Source of the DNA: Methylobacterium phyllostachyos
Lineage (GTDB): Bacteria > Pseudomonadota > Alphaproteobacteria > Rhizobiales > Beijerinckiaceae
Direction: 5' to 3'
Length of the DNA stretch: 64,000 nt
Assembly (NCBI RefSeq): GCF_900103445.1
Contig: NZ_FNHS01000015.1
Location: forward strand, 62,001-126,000
Positions 7,719 to 16,069 of this stretch are shown here, piece by piece. Both the position numbers and the translations under genes were made by a program. The notes under the pieces are model-generated. The model was not told where the DNA came from. It saw nothing but the letters and a program-made list of their open reading frames with translations, and searched no databases. The first letter of the stretch is position 1, and every line of letters starts with the position of its first letter.

Positions 7719-8771
7719 CTACCCGCCCGTCACGCTCATATGCCGCGGCACAGCGGCCGGGCGCTGGCGCTCGATGACGAAATCGTGGCCCTTGGGCTTA
7801 CGGGTGATCGCCTCGACGACCGCCTGCGCCAGCACCGCGTCATCCTGGGAGGCGCGCAGGACCGCGCGCAGGTCCGCCGAATCCTCCTGGCCCAGGCACA
7901 TGTAGAGCTGGCCCGTGCAGGTCAGGCGCACCCGGTTGCAGCTCTCGCAGAAATTATGGGTCAGCGGCGTGATGAAGCCGAGCTTCCCGCCCGTTTCCTC
8001 GACGCGCACGTAACGCGCGGGGCCGCCGGTGCGGTCAGGGAGCGGCGTGAGGGTGTAGCGGGTCTCCAGGCGCTGCCGAGCGACTGACAGGGGCAGGAAC
8101 TGGTCGGTCCGGTCCGCCTCGATCTCGCCGAGCGGCATGACCTCGATCAGCGTCATGTCCATGCCGAGGCCGTGGGCCCAGGCGATCATGTCGGGGATCT
8201 CGTCGGCGTTGACGTCGCGGAGCGCCACCGCGTTGATCTTCACCTTCATGCCGGCGGCCCGAGCCGCCGCAATCCCGTCGAGCACCACCTTGAGGTCGCC
8301 CCGGCGGGTGATCTCACGAAACTTCTGCGGGTCGAGCGTGTCCAGCGAGACGTTGATCCGGCGCACGCCGAGGCTCGCCAGCTCGTCGGCGTAGCGGGTG
8401 AGCTGCGTACCATTGGTCGTCAGCGTCAGCTCCTCCAGCGCCCCCGAATCGAGGTGGCGGGAGAGGCGACGGAACAGGTGCATGATGTCCCGGCGCACCA
8501 GCGGCTCGCCGCCGGTGATCCGGAGCTTGCGCACGCCCCGGGCGATGAACACCCCGCAGAGGCGATCCAGCTCCTCCAGGGTGAGCAGATCGCGCTTGGG
8601 CAGGAACTCCATGTGCTCGGACATGCAGTAGGCACAGCGCAGGTCGCAGCGATCCGTCACCGAGATGCGCAGGTACGAGATCGCCCGCTGGAACGGGTCG
8701 ATCAACGGGGCGGGCGCCGTGGGCGCACCGGCCGCGATCGTCTGCGGCGTCAGGGAGCTGTCATCGAGCAT
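7719..8771 (-). CDS. moaA: GTP 3',8-cyclase MoaA
   Basis: MoaA is the radical-SAM enzyme of molybdopterin synthesis that, with MoaC, turns GTP into cyclic pyranopterin monophosphate. The 350-residue protein has the SAM-cluster motif CDLRCAYC, GGEPLVR, and the C-terminal second cluster motif CESCNRVRLTCTGQLYMCLG. It ends in the conserved double glycine (VTGG), which is needed for activity in the family. I place the start at the ATG at 8771 (MLDDSSLTP); the frame is open further upstream but overlaps the divergent DUF971 gene. The window also encodes a molybdenum hydroxylase at 52-55 kb that would need this cofactor. Confidence 0.95.
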   Translation of the reverse strand: MLDDSSLTPQTIAAGAPTAPAPLIDPFQRAISYLRISVTDRCDLRCAYCMSEHMEFLPKRDLLTLEELDRLCGVFIARGVRKLRITGGEPLVRRDIMHLFRRLSRHLDSGALEELTLTTNGTQLTRYADELASLGVRRINVSLDTLDPQKFREITRRGDLKVVLDGIAAARAAGMKVKINAVALRDVNADEIPDMIAWAHGLGMDMTLIEVMPLGEIEADRTDQFLPLSVARQRLETRYTLTPLPDRTGGPARYVRVEETGGKLGFITPLTHNFCESCNRVRLTCTGQLYMCLGQEDSADLRAVLRASQDDAVLAQAVVEAITRKPKGHDFVIERQRPAAVPRHMSVTGG

Positions 8772-8852
8772 CGTCCGGCATATGATGCGCCAAACGGTTG
8801 CGGGCAAGCAGGCCGGCGGCCGCAGTCCCGGATTGCGTAAGGAGTGTGACCC

Positions 8853-9299
8853 GTGAGCGAGGATCTGTGGCCGACCGAAATCCGCCTGTCGGCGGACAAG
8901 CGGAGTCTCAACGTCGCCTTCGAGGATGGAGCGCGCTACGCCCTGCCGGCCGAATACCTGCGGGTGTCGAGCCCGTCCGCCGAGGTGCAGGGACACTCGC
9001 CGCTGGAGCGCAAGGTGATCGGCGGCAAAAGGTCCGTGGCCATCCTGGCGGTGGAGCCGGTGGGCAATTACGCGGTCAAGCTCGGCTTCGACGACATGCA
9101 CGATACCGGCATCTACGGCTGGGGCTACCTGCATACGCTCGGCCGCGAGTACGAGAGCCGCTGGCAGACCTATCTCAGCGAACTCGCCGAGCGCGGCCTC
9201 GACCGTGACACGGCGCGCCACGCCACCGCCAAGGGTCCGGCCAAGAGTCCGGCCAAGAGCGGCGGAGGATGTGGCTCGGGCTCGTGCGGCTGCCATTGA
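8853..9299 (+). CDS. DUF971 (GBBH-like N-terminal domain) protein with Cys-rich tail
   Basis: The 148-residue protein begins at a GTG (8853). Its first 95 residues match the DUF971/GBBH-like fold: WPTEIRLSADKRSLNVAFEDG, YALPAEYLRV, IGGKRSVAI, VGNYAVKLGFDDMHDTGIYGW and LHTLGREYE. This domain forms the N-terminus of gamma-butyrobetaine hydroxylase and also occurs alone beside iron-sulfur assembly genes. The C-terminus is a low-complexity Lys/Ala/Pro linker ending in GGGCGSGSCGCH, a likely metal-binding tail. It is divergent from moaA with an 81-bp gap, so shared regulation is possible. Function is unknown; a metal or cluster delivery role is an inference. Confidence 0.82.
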   Translation: MSEDLWPTEIRLSADKRSLNVAFEDGARYALPAEYLRVSSPSAEVQGHSPLERKVIGGKRSVAILAVEPVGNYAVKLGFDDMHDTGIYGWGYLHTLGREYESRWQTYLSELAERGLDRDTARHATAKGPAKSPAKSGGGCGSGSCGCH

Positions 9300-9326
9300 C
9301 GCGTCCGCCGCTGCGACGAACCCCGG

Positions 9327-10496
9327 TCAGATGTTGAGCTTGCGCATGAGGGGATCGGTCGCCTGCGGCGTCGGCCGGCTGGTCCCACCGGTATGGGTCG
9401 GATCGGCCTGCGGCCAGCGCAGCCCCTTCTCCAGATCGCCGAGGTCCTGAACCGGTGTCGCCGCGGTGATCCCGTCCGGCATGGATTTTGGTTGGTAAGG
9501 GCCTTCCTTCAGCTGCCCCCCGCCGGAGAATCGTGTTGCGACGCTCTCATGAATCGTCTCGAACGTGTCGGAGCCCGCGCAGATATTCCGGTTCGTCCTG
9601 TCGAGAAATGCGAAGACGCCGCTCACGGAGTCGTAGATCCGACCGAGCCCCCAGGTGGCGCGCCGGTCTTGGCGATCCCGCAGGTGCAGGTCGTTGATCG
9701 CCAGCATCGGGGCGACGCGGTCGACCATCCAGGCGAGCGCCACGTCCGAGAGGCCATGCTCATCGTAGCCGCCGCCGACATTGGAATGGGCGCCCGCGAA
9801 CCAGACCTGTTCCAGCCGTTGCTCGGCGGGTGCGCCGGGCAGTTTCTGCCACAGGGTCGGCACGAATTCTTTCCGGTGCTCGTCGATGGCGAGGGCGTGG
9901 AACGCGTTCTCGATGCGAACGCCCAGGTTCGTATCCTGGAACTGATAGAACTTCGCCAGGAGTGCATTGAGATAGCCCGGGTTCCCCAACGACCCGACCG
10001 TGTCCCAGACACCGATGCACTTGATCGGCACATCCTTGTACCGATCGGGAAAATAGGTCCGCGCATCCCGGGCGTTCGGCTCCCCGCGCAGCTTGAAGCC
10101 TTCCCAGAGCAGCGCGAAATCGTCCATGTCGGTCTTGTGCAGGATCCCCGCCCAGTTGATCAGGCCGGCGACGCTGCGGGCGGTGTAGGCGCCGCGCGAG
10201 AATCCGAAAAAGAACAGCTCATCGCCTTGACAATAATTGTTGGCGATGAAGGCGTACGCATCGCGGACGTTGCGCGACAATCCAAGTCCCGTCGCCCCGC
10301 CGACCACGTGCATCAAGGCATCGCCGCCCGACCCGACGCCCGAATGATAATAGACGATCTGCTTCGTGCCGGGCTTGATGGTGTCGTCCTCGGCTTTGAT
10401 CGCCCGCGCGATCCGCACGACATTGGTGAAACCGTCACCGGAATCGGCGTCGTTCCAGGTTCCGTCACAACAGACGATCAACCGCTTCATAGCCAT
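9327..10496 (-). CDS. DUF2235 alpha/beta-hydrolase-like protein
   Basis: The 389-residue protein starts MAMKRLIVCCDGTWND, typical of DUF2235, and has YYHSGVGSGG and the nucleophile elbow FGFSRGAYTARSVAGLI around residue 100. DUF2235 proteins are predicted hydrolases; some, such as Tle1-type effectors, are phospholipases delivered by type VI secretion. No secretion signal and no T6SS gene (vgrG, PAAR) is seen nearby, so a housekeeping lipase or hydrolase is equally possible. GGGAGG four to ten bases upstream supports either of the two closely spaced ATG codons (10496 or 10490). It is divergent from the cupin gene. Confidence 0.82.
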   Translation of the reverse strand: MAMKRLIVCCDGTWNDADSGDGFTNVVRIARAIKAEDDTIKPGTKQIVYYHSGVGSGGDALMHVVGGATGLGLSRNVRDAYAFIANNYCQGDELFFFGFSRGAYTARSVAGLINWAGILHKTDMDDFALLWEGFKLRGEPNARDARTYFPDRYKDVPIKCIGVWDTVGSLGNPGYLNALLAKFYQFQDTNLGVRIENAFHALAIDEHRKEFVPTLWQKLPGAPAEQRLEQVWFAGAHSNVGGGYDEHGLSDVALAWMVDRVAPMLAINDLHLRDRQDRRATWGLGRIYDSVSGVFAFLDRTNRNICAGSDTFETIHESVATRFSGGGQLKEGPYQPKSMPDGITAATPVQDLGDLEKGLRWPQADPTHTGGTSRPTPQATDPLMRKLNI

Positions 10497-10568
10497 CGAA
10501 CCCCTCCCGTGTTGGGGTCAATGCTATGTTCGTTGATCATTAATCGCCAAGACAATTGTTTTCGTTCA

Positions 10569-10588
10569 ACGCCGCCGTAGGGCGGCGT
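10569..10588. other. Perfect hairpin in the leader of the cupin gene
   Basis: acgccgcc and ggcggcgt form an 8-bp perfect stem with a 4-base loop (gtag), 23 bases before the cupin ATG at 10612. With no T-run it looks more like a leader structure or operator than a terminator. A role is not established. Confidence 0.35.
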
Positions 10589-10611
10589 CGGCTCCGAAAG
10601 ACGAGATCGAC

Positions 10612-10932
10612 ATGGCCTTCGCCTGCACCATCCCCGCGACGCCCACCGTCCAGCAGGACGACGCCACAATCCGCATCACCCGCTGGGACTTCCCGCCGGG
10701 CGCAGTGACCGGCTGGCATGAGCACGGCTGGCCGTATTTCGTGGTGATGCTGGTGGACGGCATCCTGCGCGTGCACGACGGCGCGGCGGTCAGCGAGACG
10801 GCGCTCGCGGCGGGCCAATCCTACATGCGCCCGGCCGGCATCCGGCACGACGTGATGAACGGGTCCGAGCACCCGATCGCCTTCATCGAGATCGAGGTGA
10901 AGCGCCCGGACGCGCTGGTGACGCTGCCCTGA
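10612..10932 (+). CDS. Small cupin-domain protein
   Basis: A 106-residue single-domain cupin. The motif-1 segment GWHEHGWPYFVVMLVDG contains the His pair and the motif-2 segment GQSYMRPAGIRHDVMNG contains the late His, so a metal-binding beta-barrel is likely. The protein ends soon after the barrel with no second domain. Small cupins of this kind can be isomerases, dioxygenases or sensors, and nothing in the neighbourhood decides between them. The gene stands alone, divergent from the DUF2235 gene and convergent with the L,D-transpeptidase; a bidirectional hairpin lies just after its stop. Confidence 0.8.
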   Translation: MAFACTIPATPTVQQDDATIRITRWDFPPGAVTGWHEHGWPYFVVMLVDGILRVHDGAAVSETALAAGQSYMRPAGIRHDVMNGSEHPIAFIEIEVKRPDALVTLP

Positions 10933-10940
10933 AACGCGAA

Positions 10941-10964
10941 AGGGCCGACCTGACGGCCGGCCCT
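10941..10964. terminator. Bidirectional hairpin terminator candidate
   Basis: agggccg and cggccct pair across a 10-base loop in the 54-bp gap between two convergent stop codons (10932 and 10987). It is followed on the plus strand by cccaaaaag. The location fits a shared terminator even though a true T-tract is missing. Confidence 0.5.
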
Positions 10965-10986
10965 CCCAAAAAGTCTCGAAGCAAAA

Positions 10987-11655
10987 TCAGCGCTGGACGA
11001 CGACCTTCGTGCCGACCTTGGCGCGGGTGTAGAGGTCCATGACGTCGTCGTTGGTCATGCGGATGCAGCCCGAGGAGACGGCGGTGCCGATGGTCTCCGG
11101 CTCGTTCGAGCCGTGGATCCGGTAGATCGAGCCGCCGAGATACATGGCGCGGGCGCCGAGCGGGTTCTCGATGCCGCCCTTCATGTAGCGCGGCAGGTCG
11201 GGCCGGCGCTTCAGCATGGTGGACGGCGGGCGCCAATCCGGCCACTCGCGCTTCATCGTGATGGTCTGCACGCCGCCCCAGGTGAAGCCCGGACGGCCGA
11301 CGCCGACGCCGTAGCGCAGGGCCTGCCCGCCGCCCATCACGTAGTAGAGCCGCCGCTCGGCGGTGGAGACCACGATCGTACCGGCGCCATACGGGCCGTT
11401 ATAGGCCACGATCTCCCGCGGGATCGCCGACATCTGCGGAACGGCCGCGTCGGCGTTCAGCGGGTCGGCGGTGTTGAGGGCGGCGTTGGCCACCGGCACC
11501 GCGACGGTCTCCACGGCTTGCGGACGCACGCGCACGGCGAGCGCATCGGTCAGCGGCTGGCGAGTCAGCGGGTCGATCTCGTAGGCGAGGGCCGGCGCGG
11601 CGCAGGCGGCCACGCCGAAAAACCCGATCAGGGCGGGAAGAAAACGACGCATCAA
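10987..11655 (-). CDS. L,D-transpeptidase (YkuD domain), secreted
   Basis: The 222-residue protein starts MMRRFLPALIGFFGVAACAAPALA, a signal peptide. A YkuD catalytic domain fills the C-terminal half: VVSTAERRLYYVMGGG, KREWPDWRPP, the family-typical IENPLGARAMYL, and the active-site HGSNEPETIGTAVSSGCIRM with His and the nucleophile Cys. These periplasmic enzymes form 3-3 peptidoglycan cross-links or attach proteins to peptidoglycan. A second, larger L,D-transpeptidase is at 22.2 kb. The gene is monocistronic and convergent with the cupin gene. Confidence 0.93.
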   Translation of the reverse strand: MMRRFLPALIGFFGVAACAAPALAYEIDPLTRQPLTDALAVRVRPQAVETVAVPVANAALNTADPLNADAAVPQMSAIPREIVAYNGPYGAGTIVVSTAERRLYYVMGGGQALRYGVGVGRPGFTWGGVQTITMKREWPDWRPPSTMLKRRPDLPRYMKGGIENPLGARAMYLGGSIYRIHGSNEPETIGTAVSSGCIRMTNDDVMDLYTRAKVGTKVVVQR

Positions 11656-11864
11656 AGCCTCTCAGGGCAGGCGCGGACTCTGGCGGGAACGCGGCGAAGA
11701 CCGCGGCACGATGCCGTGCCGATCCTCGCCAAGGGGTAAACGCTCACGCTCCAAAGCCAAGTCTGAAACCGGCTCACAAAGCCGGATCCGACCGCCCGTG
11801 ACGCGATGGCAACACTGTGGCAGCTTAGCCGTGACGCCGGGACTGGCGGGCGCCGCGTCGTCGT

Positions 11865-13757
11865 TCAGGCCTCGTCGGCGGCGAGCCAGATGGCGGGTTC
11901 CAGCGGCACCGGGCGGACCGGGGCATGAACCGTCCCATGGGGTGCGGGCAGGCCGCGGATCTGCGCCAGCTCGGCGAGTTCCGGCGCCTGCGCGGTGTCG
12001 TCGGCGTTCAGGAACAGGCCGCGGGCCCGGGCGAGGCGGCCGAGATCGGCCCGGCTGGTCCAGACGCTCTGGGCCGGGCTGGTGAGGAGCGCGAGCGCCA
12101 GCGGCGCCAGCCAGAGGGCGAGCCACGCATTGCCGACCAGGACCAGCGCGAGGGCGATCAGCCCGCCCACTACCACGGCGTCGGCCTGGAGCCGGAACGC
12201 CTCGCCCCAAGAGACCTGCCGGTCGTCGCGATCCTGCGTCTCCCAGCGCACCACCCGTCCGAAGAAGGTCGCCACCACGGCTCCGGCGGTGAACAGGGTG
12301 AGGACCGGCCAGAGGATCACCCAAATCGCCTGTTCCAGGGCGGCGCTGGCGAGGAGCGAACGCGACCCGCCGAAGGAGGTGCGCCGCTCCGGGGAGGCCA
12401 GGACGTAGCCGAGGCTCAGGAGCTTCGGCAGGGCCAGCACGGTGACGCTGAGGGCGGCGAGCGCGTGGGCCGCCAGGCCGTGCCCGGTCAGCCCGTAGGC
12501 CAGGAGGCCGAGATCCCCGGTCCGGGCCGCCTGCCACGCGGCGGCGCCGATGAAGGCGATCCAGAGCGGCAGCACCCCGTAGGAGAGGATGCCGACCAGC
12601 AGATGCCAGCGGCTCGCGGCGTGCAGGCCCGCCCAGGGCAGGACTTGCAGGTGCTGGAGGTTGCCCTGGCACCAGCGGCGCTCGCGGCCGAGGAGATCGA
12701 CCAGATTGGTGGGCATCTCCTCCCAGGTGCCGCCCAGCTCCGGCAGCAGCCGCACCTCCCAGCCGGCGCGCACCATCAGCGCGCCCTCGACGATGTCGTG
12801 GCAGAGGATCTCGCCGCCGAGCGGCTCCCGGCCCGGCAGCCGGGGGAGCTGCGCGTGCTCGGTGAAGGCCTCGACCCGCAGGATCGCGTTGTGGCCCCAG
12901 TAGCTGCCCTCCGGCCCCTGCCAGGTCTCCAGGCAGCGCAAAGCCAGAGGCGCGTAGAGCCGCACGGCGAATTGCTGGATGCGGGCGAACAACGTGTCCC
13001 GGCCCGCCGCGTACGAGACGGTCTGGATCAGGCCGGTGCGGGGGCTCTCGTGCATCAGGCGCGCCAGGCGGCCCATGGCGGCGCCGGTCATGAGGCTGTC
13101 GGCGTCGAGGACGATCATGAAGGCGTACTCGCCGCCATAGGTCCGGCAGAACTCGCCGATATTGCCGGCCTTGCGGCCGACATTCTCGGTCCGACGCCGG
13201 TAGCGGATCCGCGGCAGGGCCGGATCGGCCGACGCCCAGGCCTGGATCCGCGCGTATTCATGCTCCTCCACGGCGGCGATCGCGCCGTCGCGGGTATCGG
13301 ACAGGACGAAGATGTCGATGTCCTCGGTCCCGGCCTCGGCGAGCGAGCGGGCCATCACCCGCAGGCGGGCAAAGACCGCCACGGCATCCTCGGCGTGGAT
13401 CGCCACCACGGCGGCGGTGCGTCCGGCTCCGGCGGGGACGGCCTCGGCCGTCTCCATCGCGGATCGGCGTTCCAGCACCGACTTCGCCCGGTCGCCCAGC
13501 AGGGTGGCGACCAGCCCGTAGGCGTATTGGCAGGCGGTGAAGGCCTGCCAGCCCATCACGAGGCTGAACAGCCCGAGCACGGTCCAGGCGAGCGGGCTGA
13601 CGCCCGCGGGGTAGGCAAGGGCCGCGAGCCACGCGAGACCGCCGGCCGTAGCGAGGGTCGGCACCGCCAAGGCGAGGCGCCGGGCGCGCAGGACCCGCGC
13701 CGCGCGCCGGCCGGTCCACACCTCGCGGACGCTGGCCGGTTCCGACGGATCGGGCAT
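11865..13757 (-). CDS. mdoH: Glucans biosynthesis glucosyltransferase H
   Basis: MdoH (OpgH) is the inner-membrane glycosyltransferase that builds the beta-1,2-glucan backbone of osmoregulated periplasmic glucans. The 630-residue protein has two N-terminal membrane segments (about residues 28-47 and 53-73). The GT2 domain carries VLSDTRDG, IVLDADSLMTG and the RERRWCQGN (QxxRW-type) motif, and several C-terminal membrane segments follow. Family members usually have a longer cytosolic N-terminus, so this is a compact version. The ATG at 13757 begins MPDPSEPASVREVW; an upstream ATG near 13829 (MFPRTTPSR) is possible. mdoG is divergent, not in the usual mdoGH order. Confidence 0.92.
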   Translation of the reverse strand: MPDPSEPASVREVWTGRRAARVLRARRLALAVPTLATAGGLAWLAALAYPAGVSPLAWTVLGLFSLVMGWQAFTACQYAYGLVATLLGDRAKSVLERRSAMETAEAVPAGAGRTAAVVAIHAEDAVAVFARLRVMARSLAEAGTEDIDIFVLSDTRDGAIAAVEEHEYARIQAWASADPALPRIRYRRRTENVGRKAGNIGEFCRTYGGEYAFMIVLDADSLMTGAAMGRLARLMHESPRTGLIQTVSYAAGRDTLFARIQQFAVRLYAPLALRCLETWQGPEGSYWGHNAILRVEAFTEHAQLPRLPGREPLGGEILCHDIVEGALMVRAGWEVRLLPELGGTWEEMPTNLVDLLGRERRWCQGNLQHLQVLPWAGLHAASRWHLLVGILSYGVLPLWIAFIGAAAWQAARTGDLGLLAYGLTGHGLAAHALAALSVTVLALPKLLSLGYVLASPERRTSFGGSRSLLASAALEQAIWVILWPVLTLFTAGAVVATFFGRVVRWETQDRDDRQVSWGEAFRLQADAVVVGGLIALALVLVGNAWLALWLAPLALALLTSPAQSVWTSRADLGRLARARGLFLNADDTAQAPELAELAQIRGLPAPHGTVHAPVRPVPLEPAIWLAADEA

Positions 13758-13890
13758 GGCCGGACACGCGTTCCGATGCGACTGATCGGCGGCGGAGGTG
13801 ACGCGTGACGGCGTGGTGCGAGGGAACATGGCGCGAGGAACTCGACCGTGGAAGGCTGCCGGCCGCCCCGCCGCCTGAGACCGGGAGCCG

Positions 13891-15639
13891 ATGACCGTGG
13901 ACACCGATATGCGGGGCAAAGACACGGAGCCGACCCGGCTGGATGAGCAGCCGGATGCCGAACGGATCGATCCCCCCTCCCGGCGCCGCGTTCTTCGAAC
14001 TGTCCTGACCGCGGCTGCCGGCACGGTTCTACCTAGCGTAGCCGAGCTGAATGGGTCCAGAACGTGGGCAAGCCCGGCGCTTCCGTCGCAGGGCATCCCT
14101 TCGGCGGGCGGGTCTGAGGGCCGGATGACCTTCGAGGCGCTCTCCGAGGCGGCCGCCCGCCGGGCCACCGCGCCTTACGCGGCCCCGCCGGACGATCTGC
14201 CGGCCGCCCTCACCGGGCTCGATTACGACGGCTACCGGGCCATCACGTTCCGCGCCGCCGAGAGCCTACGCCTCGGCCCGCTGTTCAGCGCACAGCTCTT
14301 CCACCGCGGGTTTCTGCAGCGCAAGCGCGTGGACCTCTACCTTCAGCCGCTCGACGGGCCCGCCCGCCCGATCCCCTACGAGAGCCGGCTGTTCGATCTC
14401 GGGCCCCGGCTCGCTGGCCAGAGCTTCGCGCGGGATCTCGGCTTCGCGGGCTTCCGCCTGCACTACGCCTTCCCCGATACGCCCGCCTGGCGGCCGAAGG
14501 GGTTCCAGGAGGAGTTCCTAGTGTTCCTCGGCGCCTCGTATTTCCGGCTGCGGGCGGCCCATCAGGAATACGGGCTCTCGGCGCGGGGCCTCGCCATCGG
14601 CACGGGCGCAGCCGAAGGGGAAGAGTTTCCGGATTTCGTCGCCCACTGGCTCTGCGAGCCCGAGCCCGGGGCACATACCCTGACGGTGCTCTCGCTCCTC
14701 GACAGCCCGAGCGTGGCCGGCGCCTACCAATTCGCGATCAGCCCCGGGGACCCGGCCCGGATCGCGGTCACCGCCGCACTTCATCCGCGGGTGCCGATCG
14801 GCCGGCTGGGGCTCGCGCCGCTGACCAGCATGTTCCTGTTTGGCGAGAACGGGCCCGGCGCCCGGGGGGCCAAGCCGTTCGACGATTTCCGCCCGCAGGT
14901 CCACGATTCCGACGGGCTCTGCGTCGCCTCGGGCAGCGATCCGGCGCATCGCGACCGGCTCTGGCGGCCGCTGGTCAACGGACGCAGGCAGCCGCAGATC
15001 TCGGCCTTCGCGGCGAAGCCCCTAGCGGGCTTCGGGCTGCTGCAGCGGGAGCGAAAGTTTGCCGCCTATCTCGACGTGGAGGCGCGCCAGGAGGCGCGGC
15101 CCGGCCTGTGGGTGAGCCCGGATCCCGCCGGGGGCGCCTTCGCGCCGGGCGCGGTGCAGCTCTACGAGATCCCCTCGGGCGAGGAGTACATGGACAACAT
15201 CGTGGCGGCCTTCGTGCCGGCCGCGCCGGCGCAGCCAGGCACGGCGCTGCACCTTGCCTACGGGCTGACCACCGTGGGGGCCGAGCCCGTGGCGGCGATC
15301 CCCGAGGCATCGCTCGCCCGGGTGACCTCGACGCGATTCGGCTCGGCGGAGCGCCTGCGGCCCATGACGCCGCCGCGTCCGGAGCGGCGGCTCTGCGTGA
15401 TCGATTTCGAGGGGCCGAGCCTGCCGAAGGGGATGGACGATGCGGTGACCGCGGAAGTCTCGGCCAGCGCCGGCACGCTGCACGACCCGGTCTCGAATTT
15501 CGTGCCGCAGACCGGCGGCTGGCGGATCTACGTGGAGTGGCGCCCGCCGGAGCCGATGCCGGCCGGCGACGTGGTGCTGCGCGCCCGCCTCGTCCGCGGC
15601 GGGGTGCCGCTCAGCGAGACCTGGGACGCGGCCGTGTAG
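13891..15639 (+). CDS. mdoG: Periplasmic glucan biosynthesis protein MdoG/MdoD family
   Basis: The 582-residue protein contains the MdoG beta-sandwich domain. GLDYDGYRAITFRA near residue 110 and the LFHRGFLQRKRVDLYL stretch are family hallmarks, and GASYFRLRAAHQEYGLSARGLAI is a highly conserved segment. The N-terminus has SRRRVLRTVLTAAAG, resembling a twin-arginine signal as in OpgD, placed about 30 residues into the frame. Partner MdoH is encoded on the opposite strand. MdoG/D act in the periplasm on backbone release or structure of periplasmic glucans. The stop is followed within five bases by a family B palindrome, which may serve as a terminator. Confidence 0.92.
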   Translation: MTVDTDMRGKDTEPTRLDEQPDAERIDPPSRRRVLRTVLTAAAGTVLPSVAELNGSRTWASPALPSQGIPSAGGSEGRMTFEALSEAAARRATAPYAAPPDDLPAALTGLDYDGYRAITFRAAESLRLGPLFSAQLFHRGFLQRKRVDLYLQPLDGPARPIPYESRLFDLGPRLAGQSFARDLGFAGFRLHYAFPDTPAWRPKGFQEEFLVFLGASYFRLRAAHQEYGLSARGLAIGTGAAEGEEFPDFVAHWLCEPEPGAHTLTVLSLLDSPSVAGAYQFAISPGDPARIAVTAALHPRVPIGRLGLAPLTSMFLFGENGPGARGAKPFDDFRPQVHDSDGLCVASGSDPAHRDRLWRPLVNGRRQPQISAFAAKPLAGFGLLQRERKFAAYLDVEARQEARPGLWVSPDPAGGAFAPGAVQLYEIPSGEEYMDNIVAAFVPAAPAQPGTALHLAYGLTTVGAEPVAAIPEASLARVTSTRFGSAERLRPMTPPRPERRLCVIDFEGPSLPKGMDDAVTAEVSASAGTLHDPVSNFVPQTGGWRIYVEWRPPEPMPAGDVVLRARLVRGGVPLSETWDAAV

Positions 15640-15643
15640 CGGA

Positions 15644-15737
15644 CGTCATCGCGAGCGTCGCGAAGCGACCCAGGGCTGCGCGACATCTCCGAAGGTGGCG
15701 CGGCGACTTGGGTTGCTTCGCTGCGCTCGCAAAGACG
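15644..15737. repeat. Palindromic repeat family B, solo element (B1)
   Basis: A roughly 94-bp imperfect palindrome. Left arm: cgtcatcgcgagcg, cgaagcgacccagggc. Right arm, reverse complement: cgtctttgcgagcg, cagcgaagcaaccc. The right arm matches the terminal inverted repeats of the GIY-YIG element at 17690-18112 over about 28 bases. It lies in the gap between mdoG and a small minus-strand gene. Confidence 0.85.
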
Positions 15738-15744
15738 GCGTGTC

Positions 15745-15945
15745 TCAGGCCGTGTGTTGCGCCTGTTCCCGGCGCCGGGCGAGGCGGGTGGCGCCGTAGA
15801 TCTCGCTCAGGCGGCGCCGGGCCGCGGAGACCGGCGGGGCCTGCCGTTCGTCATGGGCGGCCGCGATGATGCGCAGGGTGGCGGCGACCGAGCGTTCCAG
15901 GCGGCGCTCGGCCAGGGCGGCCGCGTCCCGATAGGTGTCGAGCAT
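15745..15945 (-). CDS. Small hypothetical protein (66 aa)
   Basis: The frame from the ATG at 15945 encodes MLDTYRDAAALAERRLERS followed by an Ala/Arg-rich helical stretch and QAQHTA at the end. No domain is recognised. It looks like a short amphipathic helical protein. The frame extends upstream to 16017, but MLDTYRDAA is the likeliest start. Downstream is a family B palindrome seven bases past the stop, and upstream zwf is on the same strand. It may be real because the frame has a clean start in an otherwise empty gap; no function is proposed. Confidence 0.45.
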   Translation of the reverse strand: MLDTYRDAAALAERRLERSVAATLRIIAAAHDERQAPPVSAARRRLSEIYGATRLARRREQAQHTA

Positions 15946-16069
15946 GCGATGATCCCTCGTGCAGGGCCGTGTCCGCCCTCTGGCGGGGCGGTGTCCGGCA
16001 GCACGGGCAGAGTTCATCTCCCCACTTGACGGTATGATGGCAGCTTGGCCGTAAGCGGGGGATGACGTG

